A DNA stretch of 64,000 nt from Paraphoma chrysanthemicola (Eukaryota > Ascomycota > Dothideomycetes > Pleosporales > Phaeosphaeriaceae). The translations under genes and the position numbers were made by a program. The notes under the pieces are model-generated. The model searched no databases. It was not told the origin of the DNA and was given only the letters and a program-made list of their open reading frames with translations. Below are positions 33,292-43,798 of the stretch, piece by piece (position 1 is the stretch's first letter; each line of letters begins with the position of its first letter). The stretch spans positions 620,001 through 684,000 of the forward strand of contig JAGMWG010000018.1 in the NCBI GenBank assembly GCA_020744225.1. Reading direction: 5' to 3'.

Positions 33292-35110
33292 CTAGTCGTT
33301 CTTGCGACCCGTTAATCTCGAATACTCATTGTCGCCTTCCTTTGGACTTGACGGCTCCAGCTCTTCGTCGTCGCTCCATTTGTCGTCCTCCCCGACCGCA
33401 AAGATGGTGTCGCCGTCGAGACTCTCCCTTGGAGGGACAATGGGCTTTGTCGGTTTTGGTGCCGGCAGGGGTGAGATGTCACGATTCTCGTTACGCTGCC
33501 TAGGCGCAGGGTCATATGATGGTGGATGATCCGAACCGCCCTCCTCTTCGTCGAGTGAGTCCCGTAGTGATGCAATCTCGAAGCCCTCGTCATCTTGGGC
33601 AATCTACGATACGTAAGCAAATGCACGAACCTTATCTCTACACTCATGACTTACCTCGTCACTCATCGCAAATCTCCTGTTGTTGGCCGTGGGCCGCCAC
33701 ATGTACGCGACAAAGCAGACATCTGCCAGATACACCAGGTTAAGCCATCCATCAAGCACAAACCACCTGGTCTGCCAGTGGGTTGGTGCAAAGTCTGGTG
33801 TCGAAGCACCAGCGAATGTGAAGCTGTTAATGAAGAAGAAGCCAAATATAACGATGATGCTTGTCAGAATGCACCACCATAAGCGCTTGTACATAGTGGC
33901 CTTGACATGCTGCTTGCGCTCCATGAGGTCCTTCATCGTGAGGTTCAACGAGTTGAGTGTCCAGATGTAGAACGCGGTGAGGGTCGCAGAAAGTGGCAGA
34001 ATGACGAGTAGGACAAGTGGGCCGGCGTCGTCTGGACGGACAGTGAGGGAGGCAACCGCGTAGATGACGCCGAAAATGAAGTGTGCGACAGCGAGCCAGC
34101 GGACAATAGTCATTGTCTTGCCAAGCGAAGGCTTGACTACGCCATAACCCATGCACACAATGAGGAGCAGAAAGAACGAGAACGAGTTACGGAAGGCATT
34201 CAGAATGGCAACAATGATCATCAGAACCTTGGCGCCCACGTTGTTACCGTGACGATTCTGGTAGTCGTAGAAGCCCCAGGTCATCAGCATCTCCACCACC
34301 AAGAAGACCAGAATCGCGGTGATGTAGTTCTGGACCGCAAGGATGTCGTGCCTGTTCTGGAAGTAGAGGAAGCCCCAGAAGATCAACACGACAAAGTAGA
34401 CGATTGTGATGCCACCATAGAACGGGAGCTTCGCGATCTGAGCAGCTGGGAGCTCGCCATATGCGTTTCGGAATGTCACGATGGCCTCGTACTCGACATC
34501 ATCGGTGTAGGCAGCGGTCGCCACGCAGTAGTATCCCGTCTTAATCGACAGCTTTCTCTCTCCAGCAGCGACTGGGTAGTTGATCGGTTTCGGGTCGTTT
34601 AAGTTGACTGCGGCGGTGCGGATGTGCATCTTGGAGACGGTGTCGGCGTCGTCGGCAAGTATCCACTCGCCTCGGTGCGTGGCATTGCAGAGCTGCGAGT
34701 CGATGGTGTCGTCGTTGCATATATATTGGCGCTGTGGTCCAAGTCAGCGCATAGCCTTGCACAATTCGATGCAACACATACATCGTCTACAGGCATGTCC
34801 GAGGGCTTTCCAAGCAGTAAGGAATCCTTCCATTCCCAGATGACTACACCCACGGTTGGGTCCTGAATCTCCTTGTTCTTCTCCCCATTCTTAATGAACT
34901 TGACCAGTATGAAGGGCTCGACTTGTCCACCCCATGACTTCTTGCTGTACATGCCTGAGCATTTCTGGCCGTCATTTTGCGACTATTGCCATATTAGCCT
35001 TATCCAGACTTCTCCTGATGGTGAGGCTATACCAAAGTGACGTCTATTGCTGCCACTGCTGTTATGGTGGACAGCAGCAGCAGCGCGACTGTCCGCAGCC
35101 AGGGTTTCAT
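33292..35110 (-). CDS. PTM1: Seven-transmembrane GOST-family protein (PTM1-like)
   Basis: Four exons (35033-35110, 34782-34982, 33655-34731, 33292-33603) with introns of 50, 50 and 51 nt encode 555 aa. Exon 1 is a signal peptide (MKPWLRTVALLLL...). A lumenal domain follows (KCSGMYSKKSWGG, ICNDDTIDSQLC). Seven hydrophobic segments fill exon 3, starting around FYGGITIVYFVVLIFWGF and including LLLIVCMGYGVVKPSLG, a hallmark of the lung seven-TM/GOST family. Exon 4 is a cytosolic acidic tail (DDKWSDDEE). Yeast PTM1 is Golgi/endosomal and its function is poorly defined. The symbol is by family resemblance. Confidence 0.9.
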
Positions 35111-35418
35111 GCTTCAGTGAGGCTTGCGGCTTGAGGCCAGCTGGCGGAGCTGGTGAGTGCGAACGTGGCTATCTTCAAGCGAGGGTGGCTGCGCGGATGT
35201 CTTCGGTGAAGGTGTTGCTCTTTCACTGCGTCATGGGCGACGGTCCCTGGATTGCGGTGCGATTGTTGATGTCCGGCTTCCACGGTTGCGCGTCACTTCC
35301 ATGAGGCAGGCATCCGGGAGCTTACTTAGCGGTGGCGCAGCAGCCCGCCCGAAAAGGCAGCGAGCACCAACATTTTCGGCATCAACCCATCGCACGACTC
35401 ATTCCACAATCATACACA
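35111..35418. promoter_or_regulatory. Divergent promoter region between PTM1-like and NCS2
   Basis: 308 bp separate the two start codons on opposite strands, so both promoters must overlap here. No TATA box or defined factor site stands out. Confidence 0.5.
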
Positions 35419-36622
35419 ATGCCTGGCAAATACGCGACGAGTACGGAGAACGAGTACTGCAGGCGGTGCAAGGATAATATCTCTGTTCTTCTCGTTCGCT
35501 CAGAGCCACTTTGCCAGTCAGTACCCACTAATACATAATTCACCATACTAAAATCTGAACAGCAATTGCTTTGCGCGCTATGTGCACACGAAAGCAATCA
35601 AGCGCCTCGAGAGTTTCCGTGTAAACTTTGCGGCTTCTCCAGATCAGCAGCGCAGAATTTTGGTGCCCCTCTCTTTCGGAACATCGTCAACGACTCTACT
35701 GCACATACTAGATCTGCATCTAAAGACACAGAAAAGCAAAACCGGTCGCACGGGCTTCGCCATCAGTGTGCTTTGCGTCGAAGAGACTGGCCAGGATTCT
35801 GCGAGCATCGAAAGACTTGAACGCGTTCGCAAACAGTATCCTGAGCATGCTTACACATCTTTGCCACTACACGATGTCTTCCGCCTTATGCCGGACGGTT
35901 CTTCCCTGACCAACTTGGTTCCAGTGTCAGGTGATCATGAAAACCTCAGCCCACAAGAGAAGCTCAGTCGACTCATCGCTTCATTGACCTCAGCAACAGC
36001 TCGTGCGGACGTCCTGCACACATTGAGAACAAGGCTAGTAGTCGAGTATGCCAAGCAGAACGCATGCGAGAGTATCCTTTGGGGCGACAGCACTACTAGG
36101 CTCGCGGAGAAGACTCTCTCAGAGACTGCCAAAGGCCGTGGATTCTCGCTTCCCTGGCAGATTTCGGATGGCGCGTCACCCATGGGCATCAACTTTCTCT
36201 ACCCAATGCGCGACGTTTTGAAGAAAGAATTGATATCGTACATCGAATTGGCAAATGCGGAACTTGCATCACTTGTCTATGAGCCATCGCCAGGGGCGAC
36301 ACAAGCATCGACAAGCTCGAAGAACACCACCATCGATGACCTGATGAAGCAGTACTTCGAGTCTGTGGAGGAGAACTTCCCCAGCATCGTCTCGAATGTT
36401 GTCCGTACGACGGGAAAATTGCAGACACCAGAGGGTATTGCCTTGGAGCCTTGCTGTAGTCTATGCAGTATGCCTGTCCCTGATGCGAAGTTTGGCATAC
36501 ATGGCTGGGGCGGCGATCAACACGACACGAGTGATGGCACCTCCATGAGAATCATTAGCACCCTTTGCTACGGGTGCACAAGATCAATTCCTCAGTCGAG
36601 TGCAGGTGGAAAGAGTGTCTGA
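35419..36622 (+). CDS. NCS2: Cytoplasmic tRNA 2-thiolation protein 2 (CTU2)
   Basis: Exons 35419-35516 and 35563-36622, joined across a 46-nt intron (GTCAGT...CTGAACAG), encode 385 aa. Splicing restores the N-terminal zinc pattern CRRCKDN then CHNCFARY. A second pair, CCSLC and CYGC, lies near the C terminus. The PP-loop-like strand VPLSFGTSSTTLLHIL is the NCS2 version, which lacks the full catalytic signature of its partner NCS6/CTU1. The complex thiolates U34 of cytosolic tRNA-Lys, -Glu and -Gln using sulfur from URM1. Motifs agree well with fungal CTU2. Confidence 0.92.
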
Positions 36623-37126
36623 GCAGCCGGTCGATTTCCTGGCAATGCTACCAGTCTGTTCCCGGGACAATACTTCTACTCTGACCCGGCTCAGTCCTGC
36701 GATGTTGTATCTGTTCCGAGCCAACTCATCTACATCTAACTTCACGAGACGCAATACGACCGAAACACTCAAAAAGTCTCCCAACTTCCAATCGGATTGT
36801 GCTGCCTAGACTTTCTGTATGCATCATTTGCGACAGAAACATCTCAGAATATCGGCATAATGAACTCCGAACCCACGTCTCATTCGATAGACAGCTACAA
36901 CCGCAATCTATGTCGGCAGGAAGGATTCCGGCAAAATGCCGAGCGATCCTTGAATACGCCGAGATCATCCCTACTACTGCAAGCACACTCAATGTCCATA
37001 TGGTATTCGACACCCGGCACATATTCTCCGCAGGGTAAGTATGGTCGGTTCATAAGTGACACAGGACGTTGTCCGCGTCGAAGTGCATCGCAAACTCCGA
37101 GCCATCAATCTCTTTCTCATAGCAAG
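36623..37126. other. Intergenic region upstream of the AA9 gene
   Basis: 0.5 kb between NCS2 and the LPMO start codon. The LPMO frame stays open upstream for 110 codons, but the sequence there is not secretory in character and the signal peptide begins at 37127, so it is treated as 5' flank. Confidence 0.5.
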
Positions 37127-37894
37127 ATGAAAACCTCCGTACTTGCTCTTGCGCTGATCGGACTAAACGCTCTTTCCGCCCACGCCCACTGGAATTACGA
37201 CCGCATCATAGTCAATGGCCAGATCATCGGTGATCCTTACCAATATGTCCGCAAAACCAACAGCTCCAACTCTCCGCTCCAAAATGTGAACTCAACAGAT
37301 ATGCGTTGCAATGCTGGCGCATCATCAGGCATCATACCCAACACGCAAACATATACGGTAACTGCAGGCGACAAGCTCGGTTTCGCAGTCAAAGACACCT
37401 TCGGCCACCCGGGACCACAGCAAGTCTACATCTCAAAGGCCCCAGATACCGCTGCGGAGTACGATGGATCAGGCGACTGGACCAAGATCTACAGCCTAAC
37501 ATACTCTCTCAATTCGAGCGAAGGCGCCAGCGATGGCCTGCTCAAATGGGCGACTCACCGCGCGCGAACATTCAACTTCAAACTCCCTTCTGATCTACCG
37601 TCTGGTGAGTACCTTCTGCGTGCCGAAGGTCTGGCACTGCATGCTGCGCATAAATCAGATAAGGCACAATTCTACGTTGCGTGTGCGCAGATCAAAGTGA
37701 TTGGCGGCGGTATCGGAGATCCTGGGCCATCGATCAGGTTTCCGGGAGGATACCAGTGGAACTCAACTGGTGTGCTCATTCCCCAATTCTGGAGCCAGAT
37801 TACGGATTACACGGCACCGGGGCCGAGGTTGTGGCCTAAGGACGTGGAGGAGGCGCATGTGCTGGATGGGACGAGGAAGACGAGTCCGGATTGA
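37127..37894 (+). CDS. AA9 lytic polysaccharide monooxygenase (former GH61)
   Basis: 255 aa from ATG 37127, intronless. The signal peptide (MKTSVLALALIG...) ends at AHA just before HWNYDRIIV, which puts the catalytic His at residue 1 of the mature enzyme. The second copper His is in FGHPGPQQVYISKAP and the axial Tyr in AQFYVACAQIKV; the LRAEGLALHAAH segment is also characteristic. The enzyme binds copper and oxidatively cleaves cellulose or other beta-glucans outside the cell. There is no CBM1; the protein ends with a short charged extension (DVEEAHVLDG...). This suggests plant-material degradation. The identification is firm. Confidence 0.93.
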   Translation: MKTSVLALALIGLNALSAHAHWNYDRIIVNGQIIGDPYQYVRKTNSSNSPLQNVNSTDMRCNAGASSGIIPNTQTYTVTAGDKLGFAVKDTFGHPGPQQVYISKAPDTAAEYDGSGDWTKIYSLTYSLNSSEGASDGLLKWATHRARTFNFKLPSDLPSGEYLLRAEGLALHAAHKSDKAQFYVACAQIKVIGGGIGDPGPSIRFPGGYQWNSTGVLIPQFWSQITDYTAPGPRLWPKDVEEAHVLDGTRKTSPD

Positions 37895-38004
37895 TGAATC
37901 TGACGCGTCTTGTAGCTGGTGTAGAAGCTAAACTCAAAAGCATCAATCTCACTCGCACTGATCATAAGTCCAACAAATGCAACCGCACATGTCAACGTCT
38001 TCTA

Positions 38005-38889
38005 TTACGCATCCAAAACCTCTTGCTTAAACGCATTCTCTTCATCCATCAACCCCATCTCCCTTACCTCCCCACTCTCTCCAATTCGCTCATAAAACAC
38101 CGCCCCCTTGTCTTCCAACCTTTTACTAAATTCCTCCATCGTCTCAGCGCGCACTAGATCCCCATGATACACACGCCCGTCAAAATCCCTCCACACATCG
38201 TCCACGATCTCATCCCAGATCAGCATCTGCTCAATTTCCTCGGAAAGTTGTTCGTCGTCCGTCATCCCGCTCCTATCGACGTATGGAGGTAGAGTGAGCA
38301 CCCATACACCCCCTGTGGCGGGCCAGCCGAAGATGTACTTCTAGCGCTGTGCGACGGGAAGCCAGGATAGGCTTTCCATTTCGTCGAATCGCCATGCAAG
38401 AGTGGGCGTGAAGCTGATGTTCATGATTGCGCCGCCGGAGCGCAACATACGCAGTCCGAGAGCGGATTCGTTGGCGTCGGTCCAATTTGCCGCGGGTGGT
38501 TGTGGGACGAGGAGTGTCTCGTATGGATTTGTGTGCGCGGATGGTTGCCATGCTTGTCCAAGTACGTAGGATATGATTGCCGGGATGTAGGTTTGGAGGT
38601 AGATGATTGTGTTGGGTGGTAGTTGCGTTGGGTAGGCGTAGAGATTGGACGTGTGGGTGGAGGAGTGTGGATGGTTTAGGCGGAGTGGGTAGGGGGAGAG
38701 ATTTGGGGGAGTGACGTTAGGGAGAATGCAATTGTAGAAGGGGGGAATTTGGAAGATTGGGAGGGAGAGATTGAGTGGTGGCATGGAGGTGTGATCGATG
38801 TCTATGGATATATGTGAGACTTCGTGAGCGCAGGTGGGCAACGTATAATTCAGGGAAGAAGGGAAAGAGAAAGGTGGATATATTTTCAT
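38005..38889 (-). pseudogene. Hypothetical protein gene interrupted by an in-frame TAG
   Basis: One frame is open from ATG 38889 (or 38784, MPPLNLSLPIFQ) to 38005 except for a single TAG at 38341-38343. The sequence on both sides looks continuous: ...SLSWLPVAQR, stop, KYIFGWPATGGVWVLTLPP. The downstream part then runs 111 codons to a normal end, with an acidic helical tail (FSKRLEDKGAVFYE). No intron that removes the stop was found. The intact protein would be ~260-294 aa with no recognised domain; the upstream part has N-glycosylation-like NxT/NxS sites. It is either a recent nonsense allele or a sequencing error; a truncated 182-aa product is possible. Confidence 0.55.
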
Positions 38890-39228
38890 GGACTAGAGAA
38901 CACTGTTAGGGATTGTTTCGCACGAGACAGGTCGAGCAACTTCACGAAGGTAATGCGATGCGGCGTGGTCGAAGAGCTAAACCTTATTCGATCCTCGGCA
39001 TCTAGGCACCGACTAACCCATCCTTTCTTCACCACCTCCAATTCCAAAGCGAAAAGATTCTTAGACACCCTTCCAAACAAAAAGATCAAAAAAGCAGCCC
39101 CACCAAGAGCGACCTGTGAACCTGCTCAGGCGTCTAAACATTCAACTCCTTCCACACACTGCTTATGCTTACCAACCACATCACCCATTCTTGTCGTTAA
39201 GCACAGTCTTCAATCGCCCGTGACAGTA
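38890..39228. other. Intergenic stretch, no gene seen
   Basis: 339 bp between the interrupted gene (its 5' side) and the 3' end of the kinase-ankyrin gene. Nothing is recognised. Confidence 0.4.
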
Positions 39229-42200
39229 TCATCTATCGACAGGCATCTTTCCCTTACCTTTTGCACCCTCCAGCTCATCCACTCTACTTGCGTCCCCTCT
39301 CGTCTCTTCCTCCGCAGACTTTGGTACTACTGAGCATGCGTGCCATCGTTGCCACGAGTCAGGTAGAAGGTTTACATCTTGCTCTTCAATGCTGCTCGCA
39401 AGGTGACCACTGCCATGCCGTATATATTGTTCGCGCCTGGCTTTGGCCAAACCGATGACCCACTGCCCATATTGCGCGAAGTCATCCATTTCGTCCTCTG
39501 GTAGCATCTTTCTCTTCTGCCTCAATGATCGTGGGTTTAGGATCTGCATGGCTTGCTTCATCTCAATAGGCACATGCTCCCCACCAGCCCTCTGGTTTTC
39601 CACCAAGCTCGTGGCGTCAGGAGGTAGTTTGCGTGGCCATATGTCCTTGTCCCACTCAAGCTCATCGTCTTGATCACCTCCCTGACTTGCGGGCGTGATC
39701 ACGGTCCCGTTCGCCCCCGTGGCCAGTAGAAAGCGCCTAAGGTCGCTGAGCTGCGGGTTTTGTCCAATCGTGGCTCCTTTACTCAACAAAAGTTGCATAA
39801 TGTCTTTCATACGCTCACGCCATCTCCTCATTTCCAGTCTTCCACCCATACTGATGTCCCGAGGTGGGTCGAGTTCGAGTTGCCGCGCCGCAAGGCTGAA
39901 AGCAGTGGCCCCTACTAATACCGCTGGGACTTTAGTTCCAGCTTTCACTATCTCCGCGTCGATATTAACGTTCTTTTCAAGTAGGAGCTCTATCGCCTTG
40001 CGGTGGCCAGTTCTGACCGCACGGTGAATCGGGAATAAGCCATCTGGATCGGGACGATTGAGCATTTCTGGAAATATGTCAAACAAGGTGGCCAGCATCA
40101 TATCATCGAGAAAGCCGTCTTCAGCAGAAGAGAAAGCCCGCCGGTGAAAAACCATGTTCCAGATTGGTGTTTGACTAGCAATGTCACTTTCGAAGTGCGC
40201 ACCACCCTTGGCTTGAACCCACTTCATAGCGTCGATCAACACTTTTGATTTCCGTCCTGCATACCAGAGTGACATAATTCTTCCCATCATCGTGAATCCA
40301 GTAACTGAGTTGTAACCAAATGTCTGTTGTCGCTCCGTATCCGAGCAGAAATTATAGATAATTTCTGCAGTTTCCAGGTATCCGTCGAGAATTGCGCGGG
40401 CTAGTGGCGAGAAGTTCTCGTGGTGTACAGACGTATCTGCACCTCTTTCAAGCAATGCAAGCGCATAATCGGATCGCTGATTTCTGGCAGCGATGTTTAG
40501 TGGTGTCAGCCCCTTCGTCGTAGGTGAAACATTGATAAGCAGTGGGAAGGCGTCCAATACAACCTCAAAGCATTTCAACGACTCTTGGGCTATACAGTAT
40601 TGCAGGGTGCCATTGAGTAACTCAAGAGTGTTTGTCTCAGCTCTCGATGCTTCCATGTGGTTCAAGAGCAAGGAAAGTGCTATGTCGTCATGGTACGAGA
40701 TCGCGAGAGAGATGGCGGTATGGTCGCCCGAGAGCGGAGTCCAATCGTCGAATTCATAGCAAGGACCGTGCACATTTGCACCCTTACTTAGCAGAAAATT
40801 TATCGTGTTCTTTTGCGCCATGCTACTGCCAGGGCCATGAAGAAGCCGACGGGCGAGGGGCACTGTATCAGCCACTGTGAGGGAAGCACCCAACATTGCC
40901 TGGACCAACAGGTAATTTGATCCAAAGGGGACTCCATCAGAAAAAAGCTCCGGTGTCTTCTCGCGTTGAATCAGCAACATACTCAATATGTCACAGTGAT
41001 GCAGTGCCGCCGTCCGCATTGCAATGGGCAACGCATCGGTAATAACAGTCCCAGTTTCCTCGTGAATCTGCATGAGATCACCGAATAATTGTACCATACC
41101 CTTAACGGCCGCCCATTGTAGCGGGGTTCCTTCAATTCCTCGTCTGTAAAGCATAACAGACGTCCGCTCGTGGAGATATGCGAATCTAGAAAGATCCGCA
41201 CCATGTACGCATGCCAGCAGTGCAAGGCCATCCGTATCTTCGTCCTCCAAATACGTCAGAGCATGTAAAGCATTACGTCCGTTCTGGTCGAACATGTTGC
41301 TCAAGTCTAAGGAGTGGTCCCCAAGCAGCGATCTCGCCCAGTCGACATTCTGGGATTTGAGTGCCTCCACAAGACTGCACTTCGACAAGTCTATGCGCGG
41401 CGCGTCCATGAACTCTTGCAGAAGCATAATTGAATGCTTGAGACCAAATTCCTGACGATGACGTAATTGTATAGCGGTACGCGTGAGTTCGTACATGGTG
41501 CGATCTGCGGCTTTCAGAGCGACAAGCGACGGTATCGAGCCCAGGCATGCTCCAATCGCCAAGCAAACCATCCGATAATCACGATCCGCGGATGAGCTCA
41601 TGCAGGAAGCCTCAAGCAATGGAGCAACCCAAACCGCCTGAGGATGACCTCCTTTTGCTGCAACATATGTCCACGACACAAGTTCATCTTCATTGAGGTA
41701 TACACCAAGCTGTAGGCAGTGACTCATAGCTACCTGGAAAGCTACAATCTCTTGTCTACCAAAACAACGTGAGTAAGAGATTGCGGATTCGCAAGCATCG
41801 TCAATGAAAGCTCGCCATAGCTCTGCTGGATTTCGCAGCAGTCTGTCAAAGCGCTTTTCAATTGGCGGTGAATGGTCACCAGATTTCCAAAGGGTTCCAT
41901 TCGAGTGTTTTGATGCCAACACGATAGCTTCTCGAAGGGGTCGGGCAGCCTCGGTCAGGTGCTCATATACCAACTGCTGGTATTCGAAGTCGCGAGAACG
42001 ATACCCGTCGGCCCAGACCTGAAGGTCGTCAAAGAGTGACCAAGTCTAATAATACCAAATGATGCTCTTACCTTGAACGGCAGTGGCTGAGGCGGTGGTT
42101 CGTGAAAATAATTGTTTGATAGTCTACAATTCTCAGCATGTCGGAAAGGTTGCAAGGTGCACGGGGATTCGTGACTGACTCCCGGCCCAATGATGCGCAT

Positions 42201-43423
42201 ATCCAGCTTAGATCTTCATCGATGAGCGCCTCGAGCGGTTTCCTTTGGGTACTGTCGTAAGAGAGTATGGCGGCACACGTTGATGCAATGAAGGGTAGCA
42301 AGCCTGAGCAGCTCGATATGAGGCTGTTAGGTGAGTCGTCTGGTTCCGACTTGATTATGAGAATGCGAGCTTCTCTTGCCTCACCCTCTAACTGCTCGGG
42401 AACAAGGCGATCCAGATAGCAGGAGGTCGTATATTTCTCAGCATGTGGAAGATGGCTCCATATGCTGGCCGTAATGAGTCCATACGACCATGTGTCTGCA
42501 AGCTTCCAGTCGATGTTAGGCGCGGCCAGAATAACCTCTGGCGGGCACCACAGAAGAGTTCCTATGCTCGGCATCCCCTTTCCAAGTGTCGCACTTCCTC
42601 CAAAGTCGGCAATCTGGCCAACGATTTGCCGATCTGGATGATGATGAACTAATATGTTCGCTGGTTTGAGATCACCGTGGACCATGCCTATATGATGCAA
42701 CGCAGCAACACCTAGAGCTATATCGATTGTGAGATTACATTTCTGATTAAAGGTTGCACCTTCGCCTGGCGCGGTGAGCACGTCGTCGAGTGTGCCAAAA
42801 TCGGCTAGTTCTAATGCAATCCAAGGAAAGGATTCGAGTCGCTGCCAGGCGACATAGAGAAGCTTGCCAATATTCTCATGATTCTGAAGCAACGGATGCC
42901 GACACACCGCGATCTCCTGACATATAGTCCGAAAGGCTTCGGATTGTCTAACAGCATCACTGATGCCGTTGCCTGATGGACGAGGAGATATTTTCTTGAA
43001 TGCGACAAGAGTGCCTGACTTCGCTACAAGCCTTGGAGTCCGCCGTGCAATGACGTCGTCGTCTGTGGGTATTGCAAAGACATCTTCCTTTGTGGCATGC
43101 TGCAAAACCACAGCGCTGTAGCCACCGCCCAGTACGTAGCTGAATACAGGGTTTGCACGATCTGCTGACTTTCCATGGAAGGCTGCCACGGAAGCTGATT
43201 GAAATTCGTTCCGAGTAGTGCCAACAGGGTGCTTGAGGTCAACAGAGGGCACCTGATACTGTCTGAGAGTATCTAATACATCCAGAAAGCTGAAACACAC
43301 TGAGGTAGTGTTTTCGTTGTTTATGGTGCTTGTGCTGCGGGTAGTTGCGGCTGGAGGGGTAGAGCCTGGCTGCTGATAGGCCCCACCAGGAGCTTCGCCG
43401 AGAATGTTGCTAGAGAAGTCCAT
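39229..43423 (-). CDS. Protein kinase-ankyrin repeat fusion protein
   Basis: I join exons 42180-43423, 42072-42123 and 39229-42018 with introns of 56 nt (GTCAGT...TTGTAG) and 53 nt (GTAAGA...CTTCAG), giving 1361 aa. ATG 43423 (MDFSSNILG) is the first ATG. Kinase signatures: Gly loop YVLGGGYSAVV (~96), Lys in VAFKKI (~143), HGDLKPAN (~249-256), DFG (~273), PPE (~294). All catalytic residues are present, so it should be active. After a linker (FHEPPPQPLPFK) come ~930 residues with ankyrin repeats, best seen in GLTPLNIAARNQ, FSPLARAILDGY and GLFPIHRAVRTGHRKAIELL. It is divergent to the HeLo-pseudokinase gene. A sensor or activator role in cell death is inferred from that context. Confidence 0.85.
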
Positions 43424-43798
43424 CGCACCTTGGAACACTCCAATGAGTCAAAAAGGCGCGCGATTAAACCTATAAAGCAGTCACGGAATAATGGGTGATT
43501 CCTGAGCAGCTGATCAGAATGTCGTTGCGGGGATCTGTTGAGGTACAGGGGAGGTTTCCGGTGAACCACCCAAGTTGGACTGGATTGGCGCATCACTGCG
43601 CAAGCAACGCTACATGGCACACTATCATTGGTGATTGTATTAATCAGTAGGCGCTACTAAGCGGCACAGGCCATTTCTTTGACTACGAGTTCCCAAGGTT
43701 CTCTGCCTTACAAAGTGAGGCGACAAGCTCCTAGCCTCAGTACTACCACCCTGGAGCGTTTTCCCCTTTACTCCGAGATTTCCTACTTCACTTACATC
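43424..43798. promoter_or_regulatory. Shared divergent promoter of kinase-ankyrin and HeLo-pseudokinase genes
   Basis: 375 bp between opposite start codons. Two ATTGG (inverted CCAAT) boxes lie at 43584-43588 and 43627-43631, candidate sites for the CCAAT-binding HAP complex. A TATAAA-like sequence lies near 43471, on the side of the reverse gene. The shared promoter suggests joint expression; this is inference. Confidence 0.5.

Noticed and set aside
34081..34602. 173-codon forward frame antisense to the PTM1-like gene
   Set aside because: The reverse strand encodes clear seven-TM sequence with consistent splicing; the forward frame has no features.
30192..37894. Possible secondary-metabolite cluster (oxygenase, LPMO, membrane protein)
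   Set aside because: Neighbours are housekeeping genes (IBA57, NCS2) and no PKS, NRPS, terpene synthase or pathway regulator is present.
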